Source: a virus
IMG/VR virus record: IMGVR_UViG_3300027896_000142
Location: 1 to 31,744 of that record
DNA length: 31,744 nt
Direction: 5' to 3' (one strand)
The translations under genes were made by a program, and so were the position numbers. Positions 23,046-29,030 of the stretch are shown in pieces. The notes under the pieces were generated by a model. It was not told where the DNA came from and made no database searches. It saw nothing but the letters and a program-made list of their open reading frames with translations. Each line of letters starts with the position of its first letter. The stretch's first letter is position 1.

Positions 23046-23385
23046 GTGCTGCGCGTCTGTTTTGAATGTGGGACTGACGAGTTTACGATTGCGGATGTGC
23101 TCAGCGCTGCGCGCCAAGGTGGTGACCGGTGCAAACCGGGTGCATCCGGCCTATTCAGTCCCCGGTGACCTCGCCAAACGCTCTATTGCGTACGCCGTCT
23201 TTCAAGCGTGCTCAAATGCCGGGCTTTCTGTGCGCACATAATCACCCGGGCTTACAGGCGTCTGGTTAGCGTAAGATATCCCGCCTCGGTTTCGCCGCGT
23301 CTGATTCCGAAGAATCTCCCCTTAGTGGCTCGACCGATATTTACCGTCTCTCACGGATGGACAACGGGAATATTTCTTGAGAAAT
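23046..23385 (-). ncRNA. GC-rich non-coding stretch, possible structured RNA
   Basis: About 340 nt without a convincing ORF on either strand. On the minus strand it contains GATTC-TTCG-GAATC (UUCG-capped, 23303-23316), the self-complementary TGTGCGCACA (23229-23238), several CCGG-flanked hairpins at about 23110-23165, and three copies of CAGACGC. It begins just past two terminators and runs straight into the tRNA gene. Large structured RNAs next to phage tRNAs are known in other phages, but I cannot match this one to a named family. The plus-strand ORF across it is the usual tRNA-antisense artefact. Confidence 0.4.
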
Positions 23386-23386
23386 A
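23371..23386. promoter_or_regulatory. Inverted repeat, possible operator
   Basis: TATTTCT-TG-AGAAATA, two perfect 7-bp arms with a 2-bp centre, located just past the tandem terminators and before the non-coding stretch. It partly overlaps the T-tract of the first terminator. It could be a repressor site or only part of the terminator context. Confidence 0.35.
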
Positions 23387-23421
23387 AAAAGGCCGCCTCG
23401 GTCAGTGGTGCCGGGCGGCCT
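23382..23421 (-). terminator. Rho-independent terminator (second of a tandem pair)
   Basis: On the minus strand AGGCCGCC pairs with GGCGGCCT (8 bp), followed by TTTTTATTT. Together with the neighbouring terminator it ends the early operon. Confidence 0.92.
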
Positions 23422-23429
23422 AACACAAT

Positions 23430-23456
23430 AAAAAAGGACTTCCGTGCAGAAGTCCC
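23430..23456 (-). terminator. Rho-independent terminator (first of a tandem pair)
   Basis: On the minus strand GGACTTC-TGCACG-GAAGTCC is followed by TTTTTT. It lies about 35 nt after the stop of the last early gene. The perfect stem and the T-run make this a strong terminator. Confidence 0.93.
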
Positions 23457-23491
23457 AATTACCAGTAGTGTAAAGGTTTTTAAGTGTGTTG

Positions 23492-23923
23492 TCAAGTTTT
23501 CTGCTCAGCGTTGCCAAGCCTTTTACCATTCAGGTAGTTCTTCATCCGTCCTATTGTCCAGTCATTCTCACAGTAGCTCGGCTTAAATTTGCCCTGGCAG
23601 CCGGCACACGGGTCAAGCATGCAGCCTGATATAATCCGCCGTTGGAGGTTGCTTAGTTCCCGGTGGTTGGCCGCGATCAAAAGCAAAGATGGGGTGATGC
23701 CCAACGAGATCAGTCCCCAGATGTCATGCTTAGGGGCAAGGGAAGATATCCCTGCGTCTATATCTGATTTCCAGATTGTTAAGGTCTGCTGCGGGTTGCT
23801 GATTCCTTTGCTCTTAGTGAAGGCTTTCATCTCATCAAATATGCGCGGCGACAGCCCGCATGACAGGTCGAGATAATTGATTAAGATAAACCGGATGAGA
23901 GGCTTGGAGTAACTCTCCGTCAT
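23492..23923 (-). CDS. Hypothetical protein with Cys cluster, end of early operon
   Basis: A 143-residue, mostly helical protein (MTESYSKPLIRFILINYLDL...). A C-terminal CMLDPCAGCQGKFKPSYCENDW segment probably binds zinc, followed by DWTIGRMKNYLNGKRLG. It is the last gene before two tandem terminators and overlaps the upstream gene by ATGA. The start has GGAGGTGAA. Small late-gene regulators of phages occupy this place (between replication genes and terminase), but no regulatory family is recognised. Confidence 0.65.
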   Translation of the reverse strand: MTESYSKPLIRFILINYLDLSCGLSPRIFDEMKAFTKSKGISNPQQTLTIWKSDIDAGISSLAPKHDIWGLISLGITPSLLLIAANHRELSNLQRRIISGCMLDPCAGCQGKFKPSYCENDWTIGRMKNYLNGKRLGNAEQKT

Positions 23924-24084
23924 TTCACCTCCGTTATCTCGCCATCCGGGGTTACTTCAATATAAGGTGCTCGGGGTTTTTCGTCAGTCAGGAATACGTT
24001 GTATATCCCTTGGCGCTTCAGATAGACCGTATGCCCGACCAGCCGCACTGTTGTTACGGCGTTATTCAGTGTCACTGGATGCAT
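23920..24084 (-). CDS. 54-residue hypothetical protein
   Basis: Starts MHPVTLNNAVTTVRLVGHTV and continues VYLKRQGIYNVFLTDEKPRAPY to a C-terminus of beta character. GGGAG lies 5 nt before the ATG. It overlaps the upstream gene by 23 nt and the downstream one by 4 nt (ATGA). The coupled position and beta-strand pattern support a real gene; no function is recognised. Confidence 0.6.
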   Translation of the reverse strand: MHPVTLNNAVTTVRLVGHTVYLKRQGIYNVFLTDEKPRAPYIEVTPDGEITEVK

Positions 24085-24259
24085 GATCACTCCCTGGCTG
24101 TTGCCTCATTAATTGATCTATTTCTTCAAGAGGTTCTATTCGACCGCTTACTTCGACCGGTTTGGTTTTCTTCGGCTTCGGCGCCATACCCAGCGCTTTC
24201 ATGCGGATGAACCACTGAATACGGCCGTGGTCTGACAAAGCATCGATCCACTCAGGCAT
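24062..24259 (-). CDS. 65-residue hypothetical protein
   Basis: A polar protein (MPEWIDALSDHGRIQWFIRM...) with a basic Lys/Pro segment (APKPKKTKPVEV) and a helical acidic part (IEPLEEIDQLMRQQ). It overlaps its neighbours by 8 and 23 nt. Its GGAG site lies within the upstream gene. Function is unknown. Confidence 0.55.
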   Translation of the reverse strand: MPEWIDALSDHGRIQWFIRMKALGMAPKPKKTKPVEVSGRIEPLEEIDQLMRQQPGSDHASSDTE

Positions 24260-24848
24260 AGTCTTTATCTCCTGCTCCCCGGGGCCCGCGGTAATTAAGA
24301 CCCACCAACAGGTCAGTGATTATCACCAGGTTGACATTGCGGCCGTTGAATTCTCGGCAGTAGCGGATAATAAAGGCCCTCAATGCGTCGTCGGTTATGT
24401 GCCAGCTGGCATTGGTGGATTGATGTGGCCTGACACCATTGTGATAAGTAGCCGCCAGGGCGCCGCTATCGATGTAGGTCTGTATCCTCTTGTGATCTAC
24501 TCCGAGTATCTCCGCGACGTCCATTTTGGTAAACCACCCATCCCGGGACCGTAAGGATAACCCCAATCTAACAACCCTATTTTTCACTGAATGAACTGAA
24601 CGCTTCATCATTTTCGCCACTTCTGGGAGAGGGAATTGGGGGACCAGCTCGCGCAATCTCTCATCCTCTTCTTCCAACCAGTTTACCCGGCCGGTTAACT
24701 TACCCACGCCGAGCACATGAACCTTCCCCACGACAGCATGGTAGCTCACCCCCAAGGCGGCGGCGATCTCCATCTTGGAGGCGTTCGTGCCCCGGTAATG
24801 AATCCGTACATAGTCCAGTTCGCCGTCAGTCCAGTTGTGCTTAACCAT
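24252..24848 (-). CDS. DNA-binding protein with two Myb/SANT-like and one MerR-like HTH
   Basis: The start chosen is the ATG at 24848 (198 residues, MVKHNWTDGELDYVR). GGGAG is 4 nt upstream, and the position overlaps the end of the previous gene; the longer frame adds 21 codons without a site. Domain 1 (NWTDGELDYVRIHY...ASKMEIAAALGVSYHAVVGKV) and domain 2 (NWLEEEDERLRELVPQF...VAKMMKRSVHSVKNRVVRLG) are tandem GcrA/Myb-like three-helix units. A third HTH (FTKMDVAEILGVDHKRIQTYID) is MerR/excisionase-like, and the C-terminus is unassigned. It is probably a transcriptional regulator of the early-to-late switch, from its position near the end of the early operon. Confidence 0.75.
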   Translation of the reverse strand: MVKHNWTDGELDYVRIHYRGTNASKMEIAAALGVSYHAVVGKVHVLGVGKLTGRVNWLEEEDERLRELVPQFPLPEVAKMMKRSVHSVKNRVVRLGLSLRSRDGWFTKMDVAEILGVDHKRIQTYIDSGALAATYHNGVRPHQSTNASWHITDDALRAFIIRYCREFNGRNVNLVIITDLLVGLNYRGPRGAGDKDYA

Positions 24849-25008
24849 CCAGCTCCCATCTCTTATCGAGCATGGCGTTGTATTCTCTGCAATAGCGATA
24901 CCACCACTCAACCAGCTCCGGACCTTCCGGTAATAAGTTGGTACTCAGTTCACGTTTACACCACGGCTCGAAGATTTGCCAATGTGCTTTTATAAAGTCA
25001 AGATTCAT
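24841..25008 (-). CDS. 55-residue small protein, duplicated copy 1
   Basis: Starts MNLDFIKAHWQIFEPWCKRE and continues LLPEGPELVEWWYRYCREYNAML. It is homologous to the ORF at 26281-26475. The ATG at 25008 is preferred (GGAG upstream inside the HNH gene) over the TTG/GTG starts further out. It overlaps the HNH gene upstream. Short, aromatic-rich and helical; unknown function, but consistently placed after the same HNH gene in both copies. Confidence 0.65.
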   Translation of the reverse strand: MNLDFIKAHWQIFEPWCKRELSTNLLPEGPELVEWWYRYCREYNAMLDKRWELDG

Positions 25009-25240
25009 GCTCAATAACTCCGTGGAATTTAGAATGACATCGCCCACAAATTAGCCGGCAGTTTTCGGCTGTGCTTTGGCCTCCGTGTGATTTGAAGGTA
25101 AGATGGTGCAGGCTTAAACCTCTCCAATCCGGCAGTTTCCCGCACTCCTGGCAGAATCCCCCATGCTCGGCCAGTAACTTAGCCCTCAATTCATCCTCTG
25201 AGCGGAGTTGTGCGGCCCGGCGGGTACTGATGCGCTTCAT
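24979..25240 (-). repeat. Direct repeat, copy 1 (262 bp)
   Basis: This 262-bp block matches 26446-26707 with about 20 mismatches by hand count and no gaps (about 92%). It covers the HNH gene and the first codons of the following small gene. Same orientation, 1.2 kb apart. Confidence 0.92.
24998..25240 (-). CDS. Small HNH endonuclease, copy 1
   Basis: An 80-residue protein. FCQECGKLPDWRGLSLHHLTFKSHGG then NCRLICGRCHSKFHG gives the HNH core (His-His, Asn, His) and a CxxC/CxxC zinc-binding frame. Its basic N-terminus (MKRISTRRAAQLRSEDELRA) probably contacts DNA. It differs from copy 2 by only two residues (K/R and A/T). It sits at the end of VRR-NUC in a 4-nt ATGA overlap. Small HNH proteins near packaging or replication genes can nick DNA in phage metabolism; the exact role is not shown. 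Confidence 0.88.
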   Translation of the reverse strand: MKRISTRRAAQLRSEDELRAKLLAEHGGFCQECGKLPDWRGLSLHHLTFKSHGGQSTAENCRLICGRCHSKFHGVIEHES

Positions 25241-25545
25241 TTCGTTAGCGTCTCCTGGATATACGGCCAGTCAGCCGGTTTCCAAAGGTAAATTTCCGCG
25301 CCAGTCATGCTTAATTCGCATTTCCATATCAACTGGTCGTCTGACATTTTTCCTTTATCCGATTTGAGTTCAAACAGCAGGAGCCGCCCGTCTTTTGTAG
25401 CGATGTAGTCCATTAGCCCTTTATGTCCGGATAACGGGGTATACCAGGAGCCATCCTTGCGGCGGGCCGGGCGATAATGCGCCCACAGCCAGCCTTTTAA
25501 TTCCAGTAAATCTTCAACGGCTGAGGCGAATTGCTTCTCGGTCAC
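25237..25545 (-). CDS. VRR-NUC domain nuclease
   Basis: A 102-residue protein. The PD-(D/E)xK core is visible: GHKGLMDYIA (Asp46), LLLFELKSD (Glu59 and Lys61) and KMSDDQLIW (Gln71), the VRR-NUC arrangement with a Y-x-x-P-x-G-like lead. The C-terminus is PADWPYIQETLTK. These small enzymes cut Holliday junctions or flaps and are common in phage replication modules. Overlaps on both sides are ATGA-type. A decayed copy of the same gene lies at 27237-27365. Confidence 0.9.
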   Translation of the reverse strand: MTEKQFASAVEDLLELKGWLWAHYRPARRKDGSWYTPLSGHKGLMDYIATKDGRLLLFELKSDKGKMSDDQLIWKCELSMTGAEIYLWKPADWPYIQETLTK

Positions 25546-26288
25546 AGGCTTAGCTCCGCTTGTTTTTCAGTGGATTGTGCGGGGAAATCAAATTCAAAGG
25601 ATTCCTGCATACATCGTTTAGCGGCGATCTCGCAGTATTTTTCCTCAATTTCAATTCCAGTTGACATCCGGTTTGAAGATTTCGCAGCAACAAGGGTTGT
25701 CCCACTTCCGCAGAATGGGTCTAAGATTATCGTGCCTCTATCAGATAACCAATTAATTAACTTGATAGCAATCGGCACACTCTTTTCTGACGGATGGAAC
25801 TCATGTTTACCATAATAAAAATACTCACGGATTATATTTGGCTGATTCTTTGGGATACGCTCTTTGAAATCCGTGTGCTTCCCACGAACTATAGCTATCC
25901 AATCAGTTTGGTTACGGAATGGGCTACCCATGCCCACCATTTCCCTATCATGTATTATAACTTGGCTAACACGCCGCTGGTCGTAATAGTCCTCGGCAGA
26001 TTTGCCTAACACCTCATCATATATTGCCGCCGTTCTCCAGTCACACCATAGACACCACGGTGCTGATGGCTTAGATGCCCGCTGGAGTTCCTTGAAAATT
26101 ATTTCCAGCCAGGTTTCAAAGAATTGGGAGTCGGTACGAGAAGCAAATCCGTTACTAAAACCTCCCGTAAATGAAAAAGGTGGGTCAGTCAATACTAAAT
26201 CCACCTTTACATCAAGTGCAGGTAATATCTCACGGCAATCACCGTGGATTATTTTTACCCACTTATCCTGATAATAAGGCTTAATCAT
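25542..26288 (-). CDS. DNA methyltransferase, beta-type (N6-adenine or N4-cytosine)
   Basis: The start chosen is the ATG at 26288 (248 residues) because GGAGG lies 6 nt upstream; the open frame continues 23 codons further. Motif IV DPPF (35-38) comes before motif I DPFCGSGT (190-197), so the order is permuted as in beta-class enzymes. The HPSEKSV segment (165-171) is also typical. The target-recognition region lies between about 45 and 160. No restriction partner is nearby, so it is an orphan enzyme, probably protecting phage DNA from host nucleases. Confidence 0.9.
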   Translation of the reverse strand: MIKPYYQDKWVKIIHGDCREILPALDVKVDLVLTDPPFSFTGGFSNGFASRTDSQFFETWLEIIFKELQRASKPSAPWCLWCDWRTAAIYDEVLGKSAEDYYDQRRVSQVIIHDREMVGMGSPFRNQTDWIAIVRGKHTDFKERIPKNQPNIIREYFYYGKHEFHPSEKSVPIAIKLINWLSDRGTIILDPFCGSGTTLVAAKSSNRMSTGIEIEEKYCEIAAKRCMQESFEFDFPAQSTEKQAELSL

Positions 26289-26475
26289 CGGCTCCCTCCG
26301 GCGGCTCCGGCGCCACAATCTCCCTCTTCTGGTCAAGCATGGCGTTCCAGGCCGCACAATATTTATAAAACCACTCGACCAGCTCAGGGCCTTCCGGTAA
26401 TATCAAAGAGTGAGTTTCAGCCAATACCCAGGGTTTGAAAATTGGCCAATGTGCTTTTATAAAGTCAAGATTCAT
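26281..26475 (-). CDS. 64-residue small protein, duplicated copy 2
   Basis: Starts MNLDFIKAHWPIFKPWVLAE and continues LILPEGPELVEWFYKYCAAWNAML. It is a paralogue of 24841-25008 with a longer C-terminus (APEPPEGADD). GGAG stands 9 nt before the ATG, and it overlaps the HNH gene at its start and the methyltransferase at its end. The paralogues are much more diverged than the adjacent HNH copies. Confidence 0.65.
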   Translation of the reverse strand: MNLDFIKAHWPIFKPWVLAETHSLILPEGPELVEWFYKYCAAWNAMLDQKREIVAPEPPEGADD

Positions 26476-26707
26476 GCTCAATAACTCCGTGAAATTTAGA
26501 ATGACAGCGCCCGCAAATTAAGCGGCAGTTTTCAGTTGTGCTTTGGCCTCCATGTGATTTGAAAGTAAGATGATGCAGGCTTAACCCCCTCCAGTCCGGC
26601 AACCGTCCGCACTCCTGGCAGAATCCCCCATGCTCGGCCAGTAACTTAGCCCTCAATTCATCCTCTGAGCGGAGCTGTGCGGCCCGGCGGGTGCTGATGC
26701 GCTTCAT
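26446..26707 (-). repeat. Direct repeat, copy 2 (262 bp)
   Basis: Partner of 24979-25240, same orientation. It ends exactly at the HNH start codon, beyond which the two copies differ completely (VRR-NUC end versus methyltransferase end). The duplication edge therefore falls at the gene boundary. Confidence 0.92.
26465..26707 (-). CDS. Small HNH endonuclease, copy 2
   Basis: An 80-residue protein almost identical to copy 1 (two substitutions). It has the same HNH core SLHHLTFKSHGG...NCRLICGRCHSKFHG and cysteine frame. It follows the second methyltransferase in a 4-nt overlap. Most of the DNA differences to copy 1 are silent, so both copies appear to be under selection to stay functional. Confidence 0.88.
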   Translation of the reverse strand: MKRISTRRAAQLRSEDELRAKLLAEHGGFCQECGRLPDWRGLSLHHLTFKSHGGQSTTENCRLICGRCHSKFHGVIEHES

Positions 26708-27240
26708 AAGTTGGCCCCGGTTAAATCCAAGTGACTATTTATCTTGCACTCGACAGTTACAATCGTGTCGTTATGCGCTCGACCGTGGCAGACAAGCAAT
26801 ATTTCAATAATCTCAAATCCGTGTGTTTTTCCCATGCCAATCGAGTTCCAACCACAGGAAATAGCCAACCCACCAGGAATTATTAGCGGAGATATGACAT
26901 CGCGTAAATCACTATAAAAGTTTGTTGAATGTCGGGCAGTTATTTCCCCAACTCCGGCCTCTGCATAACACTCCCGCATTTGTTGATATGAGTATGGTGG
27001 ATCGAAAAGAACCCCTTTATACTGACCTGATAATAGGCGTAGAAATTCCAAAGAATCTAAATGATATTTGGCGGGTCTTTCGGGATTGAGGTCATTGGTT
27101 ATTTCCGCAGGACTTGCCATGCCTGCAAATGGGTCAATCCATCCCTTGCCATCCCCAACATAATGTGTAACCAATTCAGCAATAGGTGGGATTAAGAACG
27201 TCCACTTATTAGGCATGGCCCACACGCGGTTTATTTTCAC
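26704..27240 (-). CDS. DNA adenine methyltransferase-like protein
   Basis: The start chosen is the GTG at 27240 (178 residues), which overlaps the upstream stop as GTGA, with AGGAG further upstream. Motif I WIDPFAGMASPAEITNDLNP and motif IV VLFDPPYSY (DPPY) are intact. The SAM-binding fold continues with PGGLAISCGWNSIGMGK. The C-terminus ends IVTVECKINSHL. This is the second orphan methyltransferase. It lies between a decayed VRR-NUC gene and HNH copy 2. Confidence 0.82.
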   Translation of the reverse strand: MKINRVWAMPNKWTFLIPPIAELVTHYVGDGKGWIDPFAGMASPAEITNDLNPERPAKYHLDSLEFLRLLSGQYKGVLFDPPYSYQQMRECYAEAGVGEITARHSTNFYSDLRDVISPLIIPGGLAISCGWNSIGMGKTHGFEIIEILLVCHGRAHNDTIVTVECKINSHLDLTGANL

Positions 27241-27365
27241 TTCGTTAAGGTCTCCTGGACAAATTCCCAATCCTCCGGCCTCACGATCCTGGCCGGGGCC
27301 ACCTTATTGAGCCGGTCTAACCAGGCGAGTTGAATTATTTGTTGCATAAACTGAGCTTCGGTCAT
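27237..27365 (-). pseudogene. Internally deleted VRR-NUC copy (42 codons)
   Basis: Starts MTEAQFMQQIIQLAWLDRLN and ends RPEDWEFVQETLTK. The ends match the intact VRR-NUC at 25237-25545 (MTEKQFASAVEDL... and KPADWPYIQETLTK), but the middle 60 or so residues with the catalytic Asp, Glu-x-Lys and Gln are gone. It still has ATGA and GTGA overlaps with its neighbours, so it may survive as a coupling peptide. It is best read as a remnant of the duplicated block. Confidence 0.75.
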
Positions 27366-27760
27366 GACGACCTGCCATCGAAAATAATTAACGCGCTCGG
27401 GAATGGGCAGTTAAATTTAGCACCGCCAAATTTTAAGCGACCTCGGATGAACCGGATCTCAGTAGCTTTCATACAATAGTCATGCCACCAAATTGTGTCC
27501 GTCCGGCTCGGAATCAAGAAAACTACCAATTTACCTTTCTTTGATTCTGCGTATCCTTTCGCCAGCCAACGCCCTACCTCGTGGCCATAGGGCGGGTTGC
27601 AGTAGGTCCGGCTCCCCCATTCTGACTCCAAAGCGTCGACGCCCGTGTTGTTCAACGGGCATGGGTCATAATTAAAATGAAATTCTTTATTGAGGTCCGT
27701 ATATAAACTGATCGGCGTAGGCCAATGCGGAGATTGTGAAGAGAATAAAATCCTGTTCAC
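27362..27760 (-). CDS. Phage Dam-like DNA N6-adenine methyltransferase
   Basis: A 132-residue protein with a GTG start preceded by GGGGG. HWPTP near the N-terminus and YDPCPLNNTG...SRTYCNPPYGHEVGRWL are the signature of the phage Dam family, with the catalytic NPPY at 55-58. LVVFLIPSRTDTIWWHDY and FIRGRLKFGG follow as in the family. It methylates adenine in short sites, which can hide phage DNA from restriction. This is the third methyltransferase in the early operon. Confidence 0.92.
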   Translation of the reverse strand: MNRILFSSQSPHWPTPISLYTDLNKEFHFNYDPCPLNNTGVDALESEWGSRTYCNPPYGHEVGRWLAKGYAESKKGKLVVFLIPSRTDTIWWHDYCMKATEIRFIRGRLKFGGAKFNCPFPSALIIFDGRSS

Positions 27761-27828
27761 TCTTTTCCCCCATACTTAGCCGGGTCTGTATTATTGAGTA
27801 TCCCGCCGGGGACAGGTTGCCTGATCAT
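27757..27828 (-). CDS. 23-residue coupling ORF
   Basis: MIRQPVPGGILNNTDPAKYGGKE is 23 codons long (first 20: MIRQPVPGGILNNTDPAKYG). It starts in an ATGA overlap with the replication gene's stop and ends in a GTGA overlap with the Dam gene. Perfect fit on both sides suggests it carries ribosomes between the two genes; too short for any homology call. Confidence 0.5.
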   Translation of the reverse strand: MIRQPVPGGILNNTDPAKYGGKE

Positions 27829-28625
27829 CGCTGCACCATGTGGGCATACTTCCCTTGCTTAAATTTGTCGCCGGGGTATACCTGCTCGTTTGGTTTATTC
27901 TTGATTCTGTAATTTTGCCGGGCAATCTCGCCGTCAAGGAATTTCTCTATACCCCTTGCTAAAAATTCCCCGATGGTCCACCTGTGTTTGAAGTAATACG
28001 CAGGGGAGAGTACAATCTCGGCGTAATTACTCATAGCTTTGCAAAGTTCCTCGGCAGAGTGTTCTTTTAAGCTCGCGCTGATAGCCGATTGAAACTTATT
28101 TGTCAGCTTTTGGTGAGCCATGATACCCAGCGAATTCCAGTGAATAAATATGTCTTTTGATATAGTGTCTTTTGTATTGTCTTTTGATAGTGTCTTTTGA
28201 TTAATATGTAGGGCATTATCACTTTTGATAACGGGTATTATCGCTTTTGATAACGATTCATTATCACTTTTGATAATGACATTATCTGTTTTGATAATGG
28301 GCGCGGGGTTATCAGTTTTGATAATGCCAAAAGGAATCCACGCTTCAAAATCCTTCTGCAGAGCATAAGAACCGTTGTCAGTTTTGATAATGTTGTGCGT
28401 TATCAGTTTTGATAATGCACGGCAGATGTTAGGCTTATCCAGGCCGGTGAGCTCCACGAACTGCGCCAGGGTGATCAGGTCGGCTTTCTTATTCCAGCCG
28501 TAGGTCTTGCGGACCACTGCGTCCATGACCTGCCGGACCTCGCCGGGGATTCGGAACTTACAAAGCTGCTCCATGATCTCCGTCGCTATCCTGATGTGTC
28601 CATTTTCAAGTTGAGGATTCGCCAT
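27825..28625 (-). CDS. Phage replication initiator (O-type)
   Basis: A 266-residue protein. The N-terminal winged-helix (NPQLENGHIRIATEIMEQLC, VRKTYGWNKKADLITLAQFVELTGL, NICRALSKLITHNII) is the phage_rep_O domain that binds the origin. The middle (about 85-140) holds IIKTDN/IIKSDN repeats encoded by the DNA iterons. The C-terminus (about 170-240, KLTNKFQSAISASLKEHS...YYFKHRWTIGEFLARGIEKFLDG) resembles the helicase-loader-contacting region of O/DnaD-type proteins. It recruits the host helicase to the origin within its own gene, as in lambda. The start has no unusual features and lies 3 nt after the HNH gene. Confidence 0.9.
   Translation of the reverse strand: MANPQLENGHIRIATEIMEQLCKFRIPGEVRQVMDAVVRKTYGWNKKADLITLAQFVELTGLDKPNICRALSKLITHNIIKTDNGSYALQKDFEAWIPFGIIKTDNPAPIIKTDNVIIKSDNESLSKAIIPVIKSDNALHINQKTLSKDNTKDTISKDIFIHWNSLGIMAHQKLTNKFQSAISASLKEHSAEELCKAMSNYAEIVLSPAYYFKHRWTIGEFLARGIEKFLDGEIARQNYRIKNKPNEQVYPGDKFKQGKYAHMVQR
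28141..28415 (-). other. Replication origin inside the initiator gene: seven iterons plus AT-rich segment
   Basis: Seven 16-bp copies of the imperfect palindrome TTATC-(A/G/T)(C/G)-TTTTGATAA: 28216, 28238, 28261, 28282, 28309, 28375 and 28400 (starts). The first five start 21-27 bp apart, about two helical turns. Next to them, 28141-28210, is an AT-rich tract with four further GTCTTTTGAT-like elements, a candidate unwinding element. The layout equals the lambda origin (iterons in gene O, then an AT-rich part). Confidence 0.88.
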
Positions 28626-28628
28626 CGT

Positions 28629-29030
28629 TTAACCCGCAAGTTTATCATGGAATTTTCTATGGCAGGATCGGCATAAAACTATTATGTCTGCCAGCCTTTC
28701 ATAACCTATATTGGCATATGATTTGTGGTGGGCATGGATCTCACCGCCGGTATTACACACCTCGCACTTGCGCCTGGCTCGTTTGTACGCTTTACTGCGC
28801 AGAATTTTCCATGGTTCGCTGCCCAAGTATGTCATGTAGTCAGTCGATGCCTTACGTTTGATATCCTCATTTACTGCGTCCACCATCTCATCAGGATTTA
28901 ACTTTGCATGGCACATAATCCAAAGCCACCAAAAAGAACTACCTCCCTCAGTACCCTCTGGCAAGCTGTCCATGGCCGCCCGCATCCTATTAAGACGATC
29001 ATCCACAACGGGTCCACTTAGTTTAGGCAT
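28629..29030 (-). CDS. HNH endonuclease with N-terminal domain
   Basis: The start chosen is the ATG at 29030 (133 residues, MPKLSGPVVDDRLNRMRAAM). AGGAGG stands 3-5 nt before it; the longer open frame begins inside the leader hairpin. The N-terminal half is helical and unassigned. The C-terminal HNH part has CEVCNTGGEIHAHHKSY and IIVLCRSCHRKFHD, with all metal- and zinc-binding residues. It is the first gene after a promoter-hairpin leader, directly ahead of the replication gene. Confidence 0.85.
   Translation of the reverse strand: MPKLSGPVVDDRLNRMRAAMDSLPEGTEGGSSFWWLWIMCHAKLNPDEMVDAVNEDIKRKASTDYMTYLGSEPWKILRSKAYKRARRKCEVCNTGGEIHAHHKSYANIGYERLADIIVLCRSCHRKFHDKLAG

Noticed and set aside
22951-23241. 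96-codon plus-strand ORF (GTGFEPVTSWLW...)
   Set aside because: The N-terminal part is the antisense of the tRNA gene, a well-known false protein; the rest crosses the non-coding stretch.
23341-23529. 62-codon minus-strand ORF over the tandem terminators
   Set aside because: It reads through both terminator hairpins, so the sequence is explained by RNA structure, not protein.
24841-26707. Composite transposon or insertion sequence
   Set aside because: The direct repeats flank ordinary phage genes, and there is no transposase or terminal inverted repeat; a gene-block duplication explains it.
28216-28415. CRISPR array
   Set aside because: The regularly spaced repeats are 16-bp iterons with 5-11 bp between most of them, inside a coding gene; there are no 30-bp spacers.
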